Positions 1 to 5,507 of a stretch of DNA of 5,865 bases are shown in pieces. Location: assembly GCA_964472395.1 (NCBI GenBank), contig CAYYMM010000183.1, positions 1 to 5,865 on the forward strand. Reading direction: 5' to 3'. How positions within the stretch are numbered: position 1 is the first letter of the stretch; each line of letters opens with the position of its first letter. The notes beneath the pieces are model-generated. The model saw only the letters and a list, made by a program, of their open reading frames with translations, made no database searches and had not been told where the DNA came from. The DNA is from CALFER01 sp964472395 (GTDB lineage: Bacteria; CSSED10-310; CALFER01). Both the position numbers and the translations under genes were made by a program.

Positions 1-2275
1 TCGGGCTGATATCCATAAAATCGACTTGATCGGGGGGGGCCAGCTTGGGTTCACCTCCGTATCGGCATGTAATCAACTCACCTTGTAGTTTCATCTCGGA
101 ATCAAACGGAGTGCTGGCCTGTGCGATATAGTATTTGCGGTTGCCGAGACTTGTGAGTTCCTGGTCTTCGTCCAGTGCGGTCAGATAATCGATATCATCG
201 GTTATCTTTTTATCGTTCACACGCCGATAAGGTGTCTCGATGAAGCCATGCGGAGTCACTCGGGCAAATGCCGACAATGACACGATCAACCCGACATTGG
301 GACCTTCAGGAGTTTCAATCGGACAGATACGCCCATAGTGGGTAGAATGAACGTCACGAACCTCGAATCCTGCTCGTTCGCGAGACAAGCCACCCGGACC
401 GAGTGCTGAGAGACGTCGTTTATGCGTCAATTCCGCAAGTGGGTTGGTCTGATCCATGAACTGACTGAGCTGACTCGATCCGAAGAACTCATTGAGAGCC
501 GCAGAAACGGGTTTTGCATTGATCAGATCATGGGGCATGACAGCAGTCAGATCCTGAATGCTCATTCGTTCGCGAATCGCTCGTTCCATTCGGACAAGTC
601 CGATGCGGAATTGATTCTGGAGCAATTCACCAACGGCTCGAACGCGTCGATTCCCGAGATGATCGATATCGTCGATGGTTCCATGTCCATTTTTGAGCAT
701 GAGCAGGTATTTAACGACTCCGACGATATCTTCAGGAAGGAGTGTTCGCTGAGACATCGGGCTGTCCACGCCGATTTTTTTATTCAGTTTTAGGCGTCCG
801 ACTTCTGATAGATCATAGTACTTTGCATTATAGAACAGTCTCTCGAACAGACTCGTTGCACTCTCGGCGGTCAATGGATCACCCGGCCGGAGTCTTCGAT
901 AGATCTCGATTTGAGCCTCATCACGGCTCATGATCTTGTCTTTCGCCAATGTCCCGTGGAGTGAAGCTCCGACCGAAGAGGTCTCAACTGAGACTAACTC
1001 CAGTTCGGGAACTTTCAGTTCCTCGATCTTCTGACAGTTTTCGTGAGTGATCTCCTCATTGCACTCAATGATGATCTCACCGGTTTCCATATTGACAACA
1101 TCAGAGAGCGATATCTTACCGATAAGGTCCTGGACGGCGTATTTCAATCGATCGATACCCGATTTTTTAAGATCCTTAATGGACTTCTTGGAGAACTTTT
1201 TGTCCATTTTGAGAAGAACTTTTCCGGGTGCTTTCGGATCCTCGATGTCCCATGGGATTCGCTCACCAATAAGGCTCTGATCGACTTCACGAAAGTAATG
1301 GTTGCCTTCTCGGATCAGAACGTCTGGGGTATAGAACAGCTTCAGTATTTCCTCGTCGTTCTCATACCCAAGCGCTCTCAAGAGAATAGTACTGAGGAGC
1401 TTTCGCTTACGATCGATGCGAACGAACAGCAGATCGTTGATATCGAATTCGAATTCAATCCAGGAACCGCGATAAGGAATGATCCGGGCAGAGTAGAGCA
1501 GTTTTCCGGATGTATGACCTTTACCCTTGTCATGCTTGAAAAACACGCCGGGAGAACGATGCATCTGGCTAACGATGACACGTTCCGTACCGTTGATGAT
1601 GAAAGTCCCTTTATCTCCGATCCGGATGCGTCCGGTACGGTCCTGAAGGATATCCGTCATCAATGGCAACTCGCCCAGATAGACTTCTTGTTCCTTGATA
1701 TCGCGAATCGAGCGCGCCTCGGAATTAGCATCTTCATCCCAGACGACGAGGCGAACGATGACTTTCAGAGGTGCCGAGAACGTCATACCGCGTTGTTTGC
1801 ATTCATCCACGGTATACTTCAACTTGAGTTCGACTCGTTTTTCGCAATGATCGCATGTGATGTATTTGGGCATACTACCGCAATGAGGGCATGCTCCTGG
1901 ATCCTGATTTTCTTCACGAAGTTTCAACAGATCGCCGACTCCTTCGTGATTCCCGCAGGCGCACCGCCAGCGATAGCGGTTTTGCATGCCTTTTGTCTTA
2001 CCGCAACTGCATTCCCAAGTACCGATTTCGTATGAAACGAATTCGAGTGACGCGGTTTTATTGAAATTGGTGATCGGAAAGACTTCCCTGAAGACTTCCT
2101 GCATACCGACCGGTTTACGGTCTTCGGGGAGCATATCCATCTGAAGATATGCCTCAAACGAAATCTGCTGAATCTCCAGCAGATTCGGGATTGGGATTAC
2201 CGAGCCAATTTTTCCGAAATCACGTCGAATACGAGGTGCATCGAATGATTGGGAGACAACATTCCTTACAGTCAT
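1..2275 (-). CDS. rpoB: DNA-directed RNA polymerase subunit beta, N-terminal 758 residues (3' end cut by window)
   Basis: This is the beta subunit of the core RNA polymerase, which forms one side of the active cleft. The reading frame is open from ATG 2275 to the left edge. It matches E. coli beta throughout: DFGK near residue 19, VSQMHRSPGVFF (235-246), RIIPYRGSW, the rifampicin-site segment starting GSSQLSQFMDQ (599 on, E. coli 507 on), and GRICPIETPEGPNVGLI (648-664). The E. coli-type extra domain before VEIYRMMRPGEP is present here (equivalent IEIYRRLRPGDP). ATG 2275 follows AAAGGG at 5 bases. An in-frame stop lies upstream with no other usual start between. Against E. coli it carries about 65 extra residues with eight cysteines (about 86-153), 13 extra at 209-221 and about 9 extra near 704-714. 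The run of eight G at 32-39 does not break the frame. It lies 64 bases after rplL, as in most bacteria. Confidence 0.98.
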   Translation of the reverse strand, partial: MTVRNVVSQSFDAPRIRRDFGKIGSVIPIPNLLEIQQISFEAYLQMDMLPEDRKPVGMQEVFREVFPITNFNKTASLEFVSYEIGTWECSCGKTKGMQNRYRWRCACGNHEGVGDLLKLREENQDPGACPHCGSMPKYITCDHCEKRVELKLKYTVDECKQRGMTFSAPLKVIVRLVVWDEDANSEARSIRDIKEQEVYLGELPLMTDILQDRTGRIRIGDKGTFIINGTERVIVSQMHRSPGVFFKHDKGKGHTSGKLLYSARIIPYRGSWIEFEFDINDLLFVRIDRKRKLLSTILLRALGYENDEEILKLFYTPDVLIREGNHYFREVDQSLIGERIPWDIEDPKAPGKVLLKMDKKFSKKSIKDLKKSGIDRLKYAVQDLIGKISLSDVVNMETGEIIIECNEEITHENCQKIEELKVPELELVSVETSSVGASLHGTLAKDKIMSRDEAQIEIYRRLRPGDPLTAESATSLFERLFYNAKYYDLSEVGRLKLNKKIGVDSPMSQRTLLPEDIVGVVKYLLMLKNGHGTIDDIDHLGNRRVRAVGELLQNQFRIGLVRMERAIRERMSIQDLTAVMPHDLINAKPVSAALNEFFGSSQLSQFMDQTNPLAELTHKRRLSALGPGGLSRERAGFEVRDVHSTHYGRICPIETPEGPNVGLIVSLSAFARVTPHGFIETPYRRVNDKKITDDIDYLTALDEDQELTSLGNRKYYIAQASTPFDSEMKLQGELITCRYGGEPKLAPPDQVDFMDISP
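401..481 (-). other. Rifampicin-binding cluster I of RpoB
   Basis: Residues 599-625 align without gaps to E. coli beta 507-533. The positions most often changed in resistant mutants keep the sensitive residue: D at E. coli position 516, H at 526 and S at 531. Differences from E. coli are conservative or mild: N518T, S522A, I524L and I530L. From the sequence alone this looks like a rifampicin-sensitive type. Confidence 0.8.
1844..2011 (-). other. Eight-cysteine zinc-ribbon-like insertion within RpoB
   Basis: Residues C89 to C144 of RpoB hold four two-cysteine knuckles: CSC (89/91), CAC (105/107), CPHC (129/132) and CDHC (141/144). E. coli beta runs directly from SYRLGEP to VFDVQECQ at this point. 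Here the flanks are SYEIG (81-85) and YTVDEC (154-159), so about 65 residues are added within the beta protrusion domain. The spacing suggests two four-cysteine zinc sites. The first knuckle (WECSCGKTKG) resembles the zinc-binding start of the beta-prime subunit (YECLCGKYK in E. coli). Zinc binding is inferred from the motif pattern. Confidence 0.85.
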
Positions 2276-2339
2276 GTATGCCCTTTCTTGGAATGAATTC
2301 CCAGTTCTCCACGTGGAACTAACCAGCGGAAAACATTAT
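2276..2339 (-). other. rplL-rpoB gap with no clear attenuator
   Basis: The 64-base gap holds the rpoB ribosome-binding site (AAAGGG, 5 bases before ATG) and a short dyad around CCACGTGG (2307-2314). The dyad folds poorly because its centre would have to form the loop. No GC-rich stem followed by T residues is present, so I cannot identify the attenuator or RNase III site known from this gap in E. coli. Confidence 0.5.
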
Positions 2340-2729
2340 TTACTTAACGTTAATCTGAGCACCGGCTTCTTCGAGTTTTGCTTTGATGCTATCAGCTTCT
2401 TGCTTGCTGACACCTTCCTTGATCGGCTTCGGTACGGCGTCAACGAGGTCTTTGGCTTCTTTCAGACCCAGGCCGGTGATTTCACGGACGACTTTGATGA
2501 CCTGAATTTTCTTGTCTCCGAATCCGACCAACTCGACTGTAAATTCGGTTTGTTCGGCGGCTGCGGCGGGAGCGGCATCTGCAGTGGCCATTGGCATGGC
2601 GGCGACAGCGACCGGAGCGGCAGCGGATACGCCGTAACGATCTTCCATTTCCTTGATGAGTGTCGACATCTCAAGGATGGTAAGATTATCAACGAAATCG
2701 AAAAACTGTTCCTTGGTGATGGGTGCCAT
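2340..2729 (-). CDS. rplL: Large ribosomal subunit protein bL12 (L7/L12)
   Basis: This is the flexible stalk protein of the 50S subunit. It binds L10 as dimers and recruits and activates the translation GTPases (EF-Tu, EF-G, IF2, RF3). The 129 residues show the full family layout: an N-terminal dimerisation helix pair (about 1-33, TKEQFFDFVDNLTILEMSTL), an Ala/Pro/Met-rich hinge (about 36-60) and the C-terminal factor-binding domain (about 62-129). The diagnostic GLGLKEAKDLV is at 87-97 and the C terminus is EEAGAQINVK. It is slightly longer than E. coli L12 (121), with the extra length mostly in the hinge. ATG 2729 is preceded by GGAGG at 8 bases. It follows rplJ by 42 bases. L12 is made in excess over L10 in bacteria, which fits its own strong ribosome-binding site. 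Confidence 0.98.
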   Translation of the reverse strand: MAPITKEQFFDFVDNLTILEMSTLIKEMEDRYGVSAAAPVAVAAMPMATADAAPAAAAEQTEFTVELVGFGDKKIQVIKVVREITGLGLKEAKDLVDAVPKPIKEGVSKQEADSIKAKLEEAGAQINVK

Positions 2730-2752
2730 TTCTTTATCCTCCAGATATGAGT

Positions 2753-2780
2753 GAGTTAACAGTCAAACAGGTTACGACTC
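2753..2780 (-). promoter_or_regulatory. Imperfect hairpin at the rplJ/rplL junction
   Basis: On the mRNA strand GAGT-CG-TAAC pairs with GTTA-ACTC: eight base pairs with a two-base bulge and a ten-base loop. The rplJ stop codon lies in the 5' arm. The hairpin ends 10 bases before the rplL GGAGG (2738-2742). There is no T-tract, so it is not a terminator. A role in spacing or tuning rplL translation is only a guess. Confidence 0.35.
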
Positions 2781-3293
2781 TGATTTAGAGTCTTTGATAG
2801 CGGTCATAACATTAAAGAAACCGGAAACGGTTCCTGACATCACACGGGCGAATGCCTCCGCGGGGGCTTTGATCGTGCCCATCAACTGGGAGAGCAACAC
2901 ATTACGGGAGGGCATTTTAGCGAGTTTCGGGATATCGGTTGGAGAAAACACGGTATTTTCGAAGATAGCGGCTTTGTATTGGAGTTTTTTCGTGCTCTTG
3001 AGGAACTCCTCGAGCGCTTTGATGCCATCTATGGCTTCTCGTTTGCTGATCGCCGCAATGGTCGGACCGGACATATACGATTCGAGTTTCTCAACGGATG
3101 TGCCACGAGAAGCAATGACAGAAAGTGTATTTTTTAGAACCTTCACATCCACGGCAGAATCTCGCAACTTGCGCCTCAAATCCGTCATTTCCGCAACGGT
3201 CACTCCATTGAACTGCAAAAGGACCGTCGATTTGGCTGCGGCAAAGTCAGCGTGCAGTTGCGATATCAGATTTTCTTTATCTAGGCGTTTCAC
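2772..3293 (-). CDS. rplJ: Large ribosomal subunit protein uL10
   Basis: This protein anchors the L12 dimers to the stalk base next to L11 on 23S rRNA. The 173 residues have the usual length and order: an N-terminal rRNA-binding domain (about 1-130, with VLLQFNGVTVAEMTDLRRKLR at 24-44 and the motif VKVLKNTL at 50-57), then a C-terminal helix (about 133-168) that carries L12. The start codon is GTG, with AAAGGA nine bases upstream. No nearer ATG fits, because M36 would remove the first strand of the domain. In well-studied bacteria the L10-L12 complex represses translation of its own mRNA. The hairpin just 5' of this ribosome-binding site is a candidate target. The gene lies between rplA (35-base gap) and rplL (42-base gap). 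Confidence 0.97.
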   Translation of the reverse strand: MKRLDKENLISQLHADFAAAKSTVLLQFNGVTVAEMTDLRRKLRDSAVDVKVLKNTLSVIASRGTSVEKLESYMSGPTIAAISKREAIDGIKALEEFLKSTKKLQYKAAIFENTVFSPTDIPKLAKMPSRNVLLSQLMGTIKAPAEAFARVMSGTVSGFFNVMTAIKDSKSES

Positions 3294-3302
3294 GTTCGGT
3301 TA

Positions 3303-3308
3303 TCCTTT
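3303..3308 (-). promoter_or_regulatory. rplJ ribosome-binding site (AAAGGA) supporting a GTG start
   Basis: AAAGGA ends nine bases before GTG at 3293-3291. It sets the rplJ start and directly touches the 3' end of the bulged hairpin at 3309-3353, so folding or protein binding there could affect ribosome access. Confidence 0.75.
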
Positions 3309-3353
3309 CCAGATTAACGCTAATGAATCTATCGAAACAGATTCATTATCTGG
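3309..3353 (-). promoter_or_regulatory. Bulged 15-base-pair hairpin spanning the rplA stop, abutting the rplJ ribosome-binding site
   Basis: In mRNA orientation the 5' arm CCAGATAATGAATCT (3353-3339) is followed by an 8-base loop (3338-3331), the inner 3' arm AGATTCATTA (3330-3321), a 7-base bulge GCGTTAA (3320-3314) and the outer 3' arm TCTGG (3313-3309). All 15 pairs are Watson-Crick. The rplA stop TAG sits at the loop and 3'-arm boundary, and the rplJ AAAGGA follows with no gap. There is no T-tract, so it is not an intrinsic terminator. By position it is a candidate operator for L10/L12 translational autoregulation or for coupling of rplA and rplJ translation. The function is inferred; the structure is read directly. 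Confidence 0.65.
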
Positions 3354-4033
3354 TTAACGTCCAATTTCAGACCGACACCCATCGTCGTGGACATCGTGGC
3401 GCTTTTGACATAGGTGCCTTTCGCTGTCGCCGGTTTCAACTTCAGGATCATTTCGATCAAGGCTTTGCTGTTCTCGAGAATCATGCTTTGATCGAAGGAG
3501 ATTTTCCCGATGGCGGCGTGAACGATGCCGGTTTTATCAACCTTGAACGAGATTTTTCCGGCTTTAATTTCTTTGATCGCCTTCGCAACTTCGAGCGTAA
3601 CGGTTCCGGTTTTCGGGTTTGGCATCAAGCCACGCGGACCAAGGATTTTTCCCAGACGTCCGACTTTTCCCATCATGTCCGGTGTAGCGACGGCGACATC
3701 GAAATCAAACCACCCACCCTGAACTTTTTCGACGAGATCATCAGCGCCGACTTCATCGGCTCCAGCTTCTTTCGCTTCCGTGATTTTCTCACCGGACGCG
3801 AAGACGATCACGCGTTTCGATTTCCCGGTTCCGTGAGGGAGGACGACGGTTCCGCGTACGATTTGGTCTGCGTGTCGAGGATTTACCCCCAGACGCATGG
3901 CCACATCGACGCTTTCATCAAATTTCGAGTATTTGTTTTCTTTCAGAAACGCGATTGCCTCTTCGAGCAAATAGACATCCTTGTCTTTTGCTTTTGCCTT
4001 GACGGCTAAATATTTCTTTCCATGAGATGCCAT
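3329..4033 (-). CDS. rplA: Large ribosomal subunit protein uL1
   Basis: This protein forms the L1 stalk of the 50S subunit, binds 23S rRNA and helps release deacylated tRNA from the E site. In many bacteria it also represses translation of the L11-L1 mRNA. The 234 residues match the normal length. The family signature is clear at about 123-145 (KVGRLGKILGPRGLMPNPKT, then GTV). SVDVAMRLGVNPRHADQIVRG (41-61) begins the conserved domain I strand, and KISFKVDKTG lies in the C-terminal half. ATG 4033 is preceded by a near-perfect AGGAGG five bases upstream. The stop is TAG at 3331-3329, inside the loop side of a hairpin leading to rplJ. The neighbours are rplK (52-base gap) and rplJ (35-base gap), the standard order. 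Confidence 0.98.
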   Translation of the reverse strand: MASHGKKYLAVKAKAKDKDVYLLEEAIAFLKENKYSKFDESVDVAMRLGVNPRHADQIVRGTVVLPHGTGKSKRVIVFASGEKITEAKEAGADEVGADDLVEKVQGGWFDFDVAVATPDMMGKVGRLGKILGPRGLMPNPKTGTVTLEVAKAIKEIKAGKISFKVDKTGIVHAAIGKISFDQSMILENSKALIEMILKLKPATAKGTYVKSATMSTTMGVGLKLDVNQIMNLFR

Positions 4034-4038
4034 TGAAA

Positions 4039-4076
4039 CCTCCTGTGGTATAACGTCTCGATCACGAGACTCCCAC
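4039..4076 (-). promoter_or_regulatory. Hairpin with asymmetric internal loop directly before the rplA ribosome-binding site
   Basis: The mRNA reads GTGG (4076-4073), GA, GTCTCG (4070-4065), loop TGAT, CGAGAC (4060-4055), GTTATA, CCAC (4048-4045) and then AGGAGG (4044-4039). The inner stem has six perfect pairs and the outer stem four, separated by a 2-by-6 internal loop. L1 is known to recognise helices joined by an asymmetric internal loop, and L1 is the next product. A role as an L1 operator, here between rplK and rplA, is therefore plausible but inferred. No T-tract follows, so this is not a terminator. Confidence 0.55.
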
Positions 4077-4085
4077 GATTATTAA

Positions 4086-4514
4086 TTAGTCGACAACTTC
4101 GATACCCATGCTTCGAGCGGTGCCGGCGATTGTCCGTATTGCAGCTTCCAGAGAAACAGCATTGAGATCGGACATCTTTTTCCGGGCGATTTCCTCCACC
4201 TGCTTCATTGTAATTTTGGCAACTTTATCCTGTTTTGGGTTGGCGGACGCCTTTGCGATTCCAACGGTCTGTTTAATGAGAACTGATGCGGGTGGGGTTT
4301 TTGTCACAAAGGTAAATGAGCGGTCGGCGTAGATCGTAATGAGAACCGGGATTGTGATGCCGGACTCCAGTCCCTGAGTGCGTGCATTGAATGCTTTGCA
4401 AAATTCCATAATGTTGACGCCGTGCTGTCCGAGCGCAGGGCCGACCGGCGGGGATGGAGTTGCCTGTCCGGCCGGGCATTGAAGTTTAACTTGAGCGACT
4501 ACTTTCTTGGCCAT
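4086..4514 (-). CDS. rplK: Large ribosomal subunit protein uL11
   Basis: This protein is part of the GTPase-associated centre at the stalk base. It binds 23S rRNA with L10 and is needed for RelA-dependent stringent response; it is also the site of thiostrepton action. The 142 residues equal the usual length. The N-terminal domain holds the proline-rich thiostrepton-contact helix (PSPPVGPALGQHGVNI, about 20-35) and KAFNARTQ (40-47). The C-terminal rRNA-binding domain (about 75-142) includes TKTPPASVLIK and AGTARSMGIEV. An in-frame TTG lies four codons upstream, but GGAGG (4520-4524) lies between it and ATG 4514, five bases from that ATG, so ATG is chosen. It follows nusG by 34 bases and precedes rplA, the conserved order. 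Confidence 0.98.
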   Translation of the reverse strand: MAKKVVAQVKLQCPAGQATPSPPVGPALGQHGVNIMEFCKAFNARTQGLESGITIPVLITIYADRSFTFVTKTPPASVLIKQTVGIAKASANPKQDKVAKITMKQVEEIARKKMSDLNAVSLEAAIRTIAGTARSMGIEVVD

Positions 4515-4526
4515 TGTAACCTCCAA

Positions 4527-4544
4527 CCATCACATTCTTGATGG
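4527..4544 (-). promoter_or_regulatory. Six-base-pair hairpin in the rplK leader
   Basis: CCATCA and TGATGG pair perfectly around a six-base loop in the nusG-rplK gap. The hairpin ends two bases before the rplK GGAGG (4520-4524). No T-tract follows. The gap is where E. coli-type L1 control of rplK would act, but the stem is short and the role is unproven. Confidence 0.4.
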
Positions 4545-4548
4545 CGTA

Positions 4549-5079
4549 TCAGGCACTTTCTACCTGAGAAAAATCAACGTCGACGGCTGTTGCCCGTCCA
4601 AAAATACTCACCATAACCTTCAAACGGCTCTTTTCCTGATTGACTTCTTCGACGACTCCGTTGAAATTTGCGAACGCTCCTTCGGTAATCCGGACACGTT
4701 CACCTTTTTGGAAGCGGATGCGCGGTTTCGGTTTTTCGATACCGGCTTGCATCTGCTGGATGATGTTTTCGACGTCGGAGTCCGCGAGTGGAGCCGGTTT
4801 TTGCCCCGAACTGATGAAACCAGTGACTTTAGGTGTGTTTTTTACGAGGTACCAGAGTTCGTCGGACATATCCATGTGGATCAGGATATAGCCAGGAAAG
4901 AAGCTTTTTTGACTGATTTCCTTCCGGCCTTTTTTAAAATCGACAACGTTCTCCATGGGGATCAGAATCTGGTCTATCTTTTCGTGCAGAGAATTGGCTT
5001 TGATTTGTTGTTCGAGATGGGCACGAACTTTTTCTTCAAATCCTGAATACACATGGACGGCGTACCATTTTTTCGCCAT
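4549..5079 (-). CDS. nusG: Transcription termination/antitermination and elongation factor NusG
   Basis: NusG binds the beta-prime clamp and the beta lobe side of RNA polymerase, suppresses or modulates pausing, and through its KOW domain can contact Rho or ribosomal protein S10. The 176 residues are of standard length (E. coli 181). The NGN domain runs about 1-112, with KKWYAVHVYSGFEEKV at the start and FFPGYILIHMDM at 60-71. The KOW domain follows (about 122-176) with KGERVRITEGAFANFNGVV and SRLKVMVSIFGRAT, nearly identical to E. coli. The frame is open for 26 more codons upstream into secE, but ATG 5079 has AAGGAG six bases before it and gives the classic MAKKWYAVH start. The gene lies 31 bases after secE. 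Confidence 0.98.
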   Translation of the reverse strand: MAKKWYAVHVYSGFEEKVRAHLEQQIKANSLHEKIDQILIPMENVVDFKKGRKEISQKSFFPGYILIHMDMSDELWYLVKNTPKVTGFISSGQKPAPLADSDVENIIQQMQAGIEKPKPRIRFQKGERVRITEGAFANFNGVVEEVNQEKSRLKVMVSIFGRATAVDVDFSQVESA

Positions 5080-5110
5080 CAAAAACTCCTTGAAAGCAAG
5101 ATCCGTCCGC

Positions 5111-5470
5111 TCAATTGGATTTATAGACCCAAAGCAGAAGGAAAACGAATATCGCAAATGTTGCGAAAGTCATTATACCGGCGTTACCGGCGAGTGCCGG
5201 TTGGATACCTCGAGCGAGGACAAAGTCGACGATACCGAGATAGACGCTGATAAGGACGGTCGCAGAGAGCAGAGCGATCGTGGAGCTACTGACTTCCTTA
5301 CGGGACGGCCAGGTCACTTTTTTCATTTCCGCGAGGACTTCCTGGAAAAAGACGATCCAACCATCGATCATGCCTTTCGCTTTGGAAGATTTAGCGGTGG
5401 AGTCCTTTGTTCGAGGCTTGATCGCCTTGTCCTTTGAGGCGGTTTGGTTCTTTTCGATATCTTTCGCCAT
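5111..5470 (-). CDS. secE: Preprotein translocase subunit SecE, with an apparent second membrane segment
   Basis: SecE clamps SecY in the SecYEG inner-membrane channel for protein export. The 119 residues start with a Lys/Ser/Thr-rich, probably disordered stretch (1-33). The family core comes next: the amphipathic surface helix FFQEVLAEMKKVTWPSRKEV (41-60), with the diagnostic KKVTWPS, then a membrane segment (about 65-85). Single-span SecE proteins normally end soon after. Here a short GIQPALAGN linker leads to a second hydrophobic stretch (about 98-116) ending VYKSN. ATG 5470 is chosen because the longer frame would start inside tRNA-Trp, and AAAGG (5480-5484) lies nine bases upstream, with a second AAGG at four. 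Position between tRNA-Trp and nusG is the usual secE place. Confidence 0.96.
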   Translation of the reverse strand: MAKDIEKNQTASKDKAIKPRTKDSTAKSSKAKGMIDGWIVFFQEVLAEMKKVTWPSRKEVSSSTIALLSATVLISVYLGIVDFVLARGIQPALAGNAGIMTFATFAIFVFLLLWVYKSN

Positions 5471-5488
5471 ACAACCTTGCCTTTGAGA

Positions 5489-5507
5489 GCCGATTATGAA
5501 AATCGGC
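5489..5507 (-). promoter_or_regulatory. Seven-base-pair hairpin in the secE leader
   Basis: GCCGATT and AATCGGC pair perfectly around a five-base loop between tRNA-Trp and secE, ending four bases before the AAAGG ribosome-binding site. No T-tract follows in the transcription direction, so it is not a terminator. It may protect or mark the 5' end of the secE mRNA after the tRNA is cut out, which is inference. Confidence 0.45.

Noticed and set aside
32..39. Run of eight G as a possible frameshift in rpoB
   Set aside because: The translation on both sides stays in register with E. coli beta (DQVDFMDIS after the run), so the length is right.
1444..1457. Repeated GAATTC units in rpoB
   Set aside because: They encode the conserved EFEFD segment of beta; the repeat follows from the protein sequence.
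1043..2035. A 330-codon open frame on the plus strand opposite rpoB
   Set aside because: It lies wholly inside the well-supported rpoB gene on the other strand, has no recognisable family features, and is a by-product of rpoB codon use.
2290..2319. Dyads around GAATTC and CCACGTGG in the rplL-rpoB gap as an attenuator
   Set aside because: The palindromes leave loops too small or only four to five pairs, and no T-tract follows.
2274..4009. Plus-strand open frames (2274-2750, 2794-3357, 3323-4009) opposite rplL, rplJ and rplA
   Set aside because: Each mirrors a ribosomal protein gene with a clear family match and ribosome-binding site on the minus strand; the plus-strand products resemble nothing.
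4515..4526. TTG start for rplK four codons upstream
   Set aside because: The ribosome-binding GGAGG would be inside the coding sequence; ATG 4514 gives the standard L11 N terminus.
5089..5100. CTTG/CAAG hairpin in the secE-nusG gap
   Set aside because: Only four Watson-Crick pairs and overlapping the Shine-Dalgarno itself; too weak to call.
5080..5157. Longer NusG starting within secE
   Set aside because: The added residues do not belong to the NusG family and AAGGAG sits at the right distance from ATG 5079.
4507..5437. Plus-strand frames opposite nusG and secE
   Set aside because: They are antisense shadows of nusG and secE and show no convincing start context or known domain.
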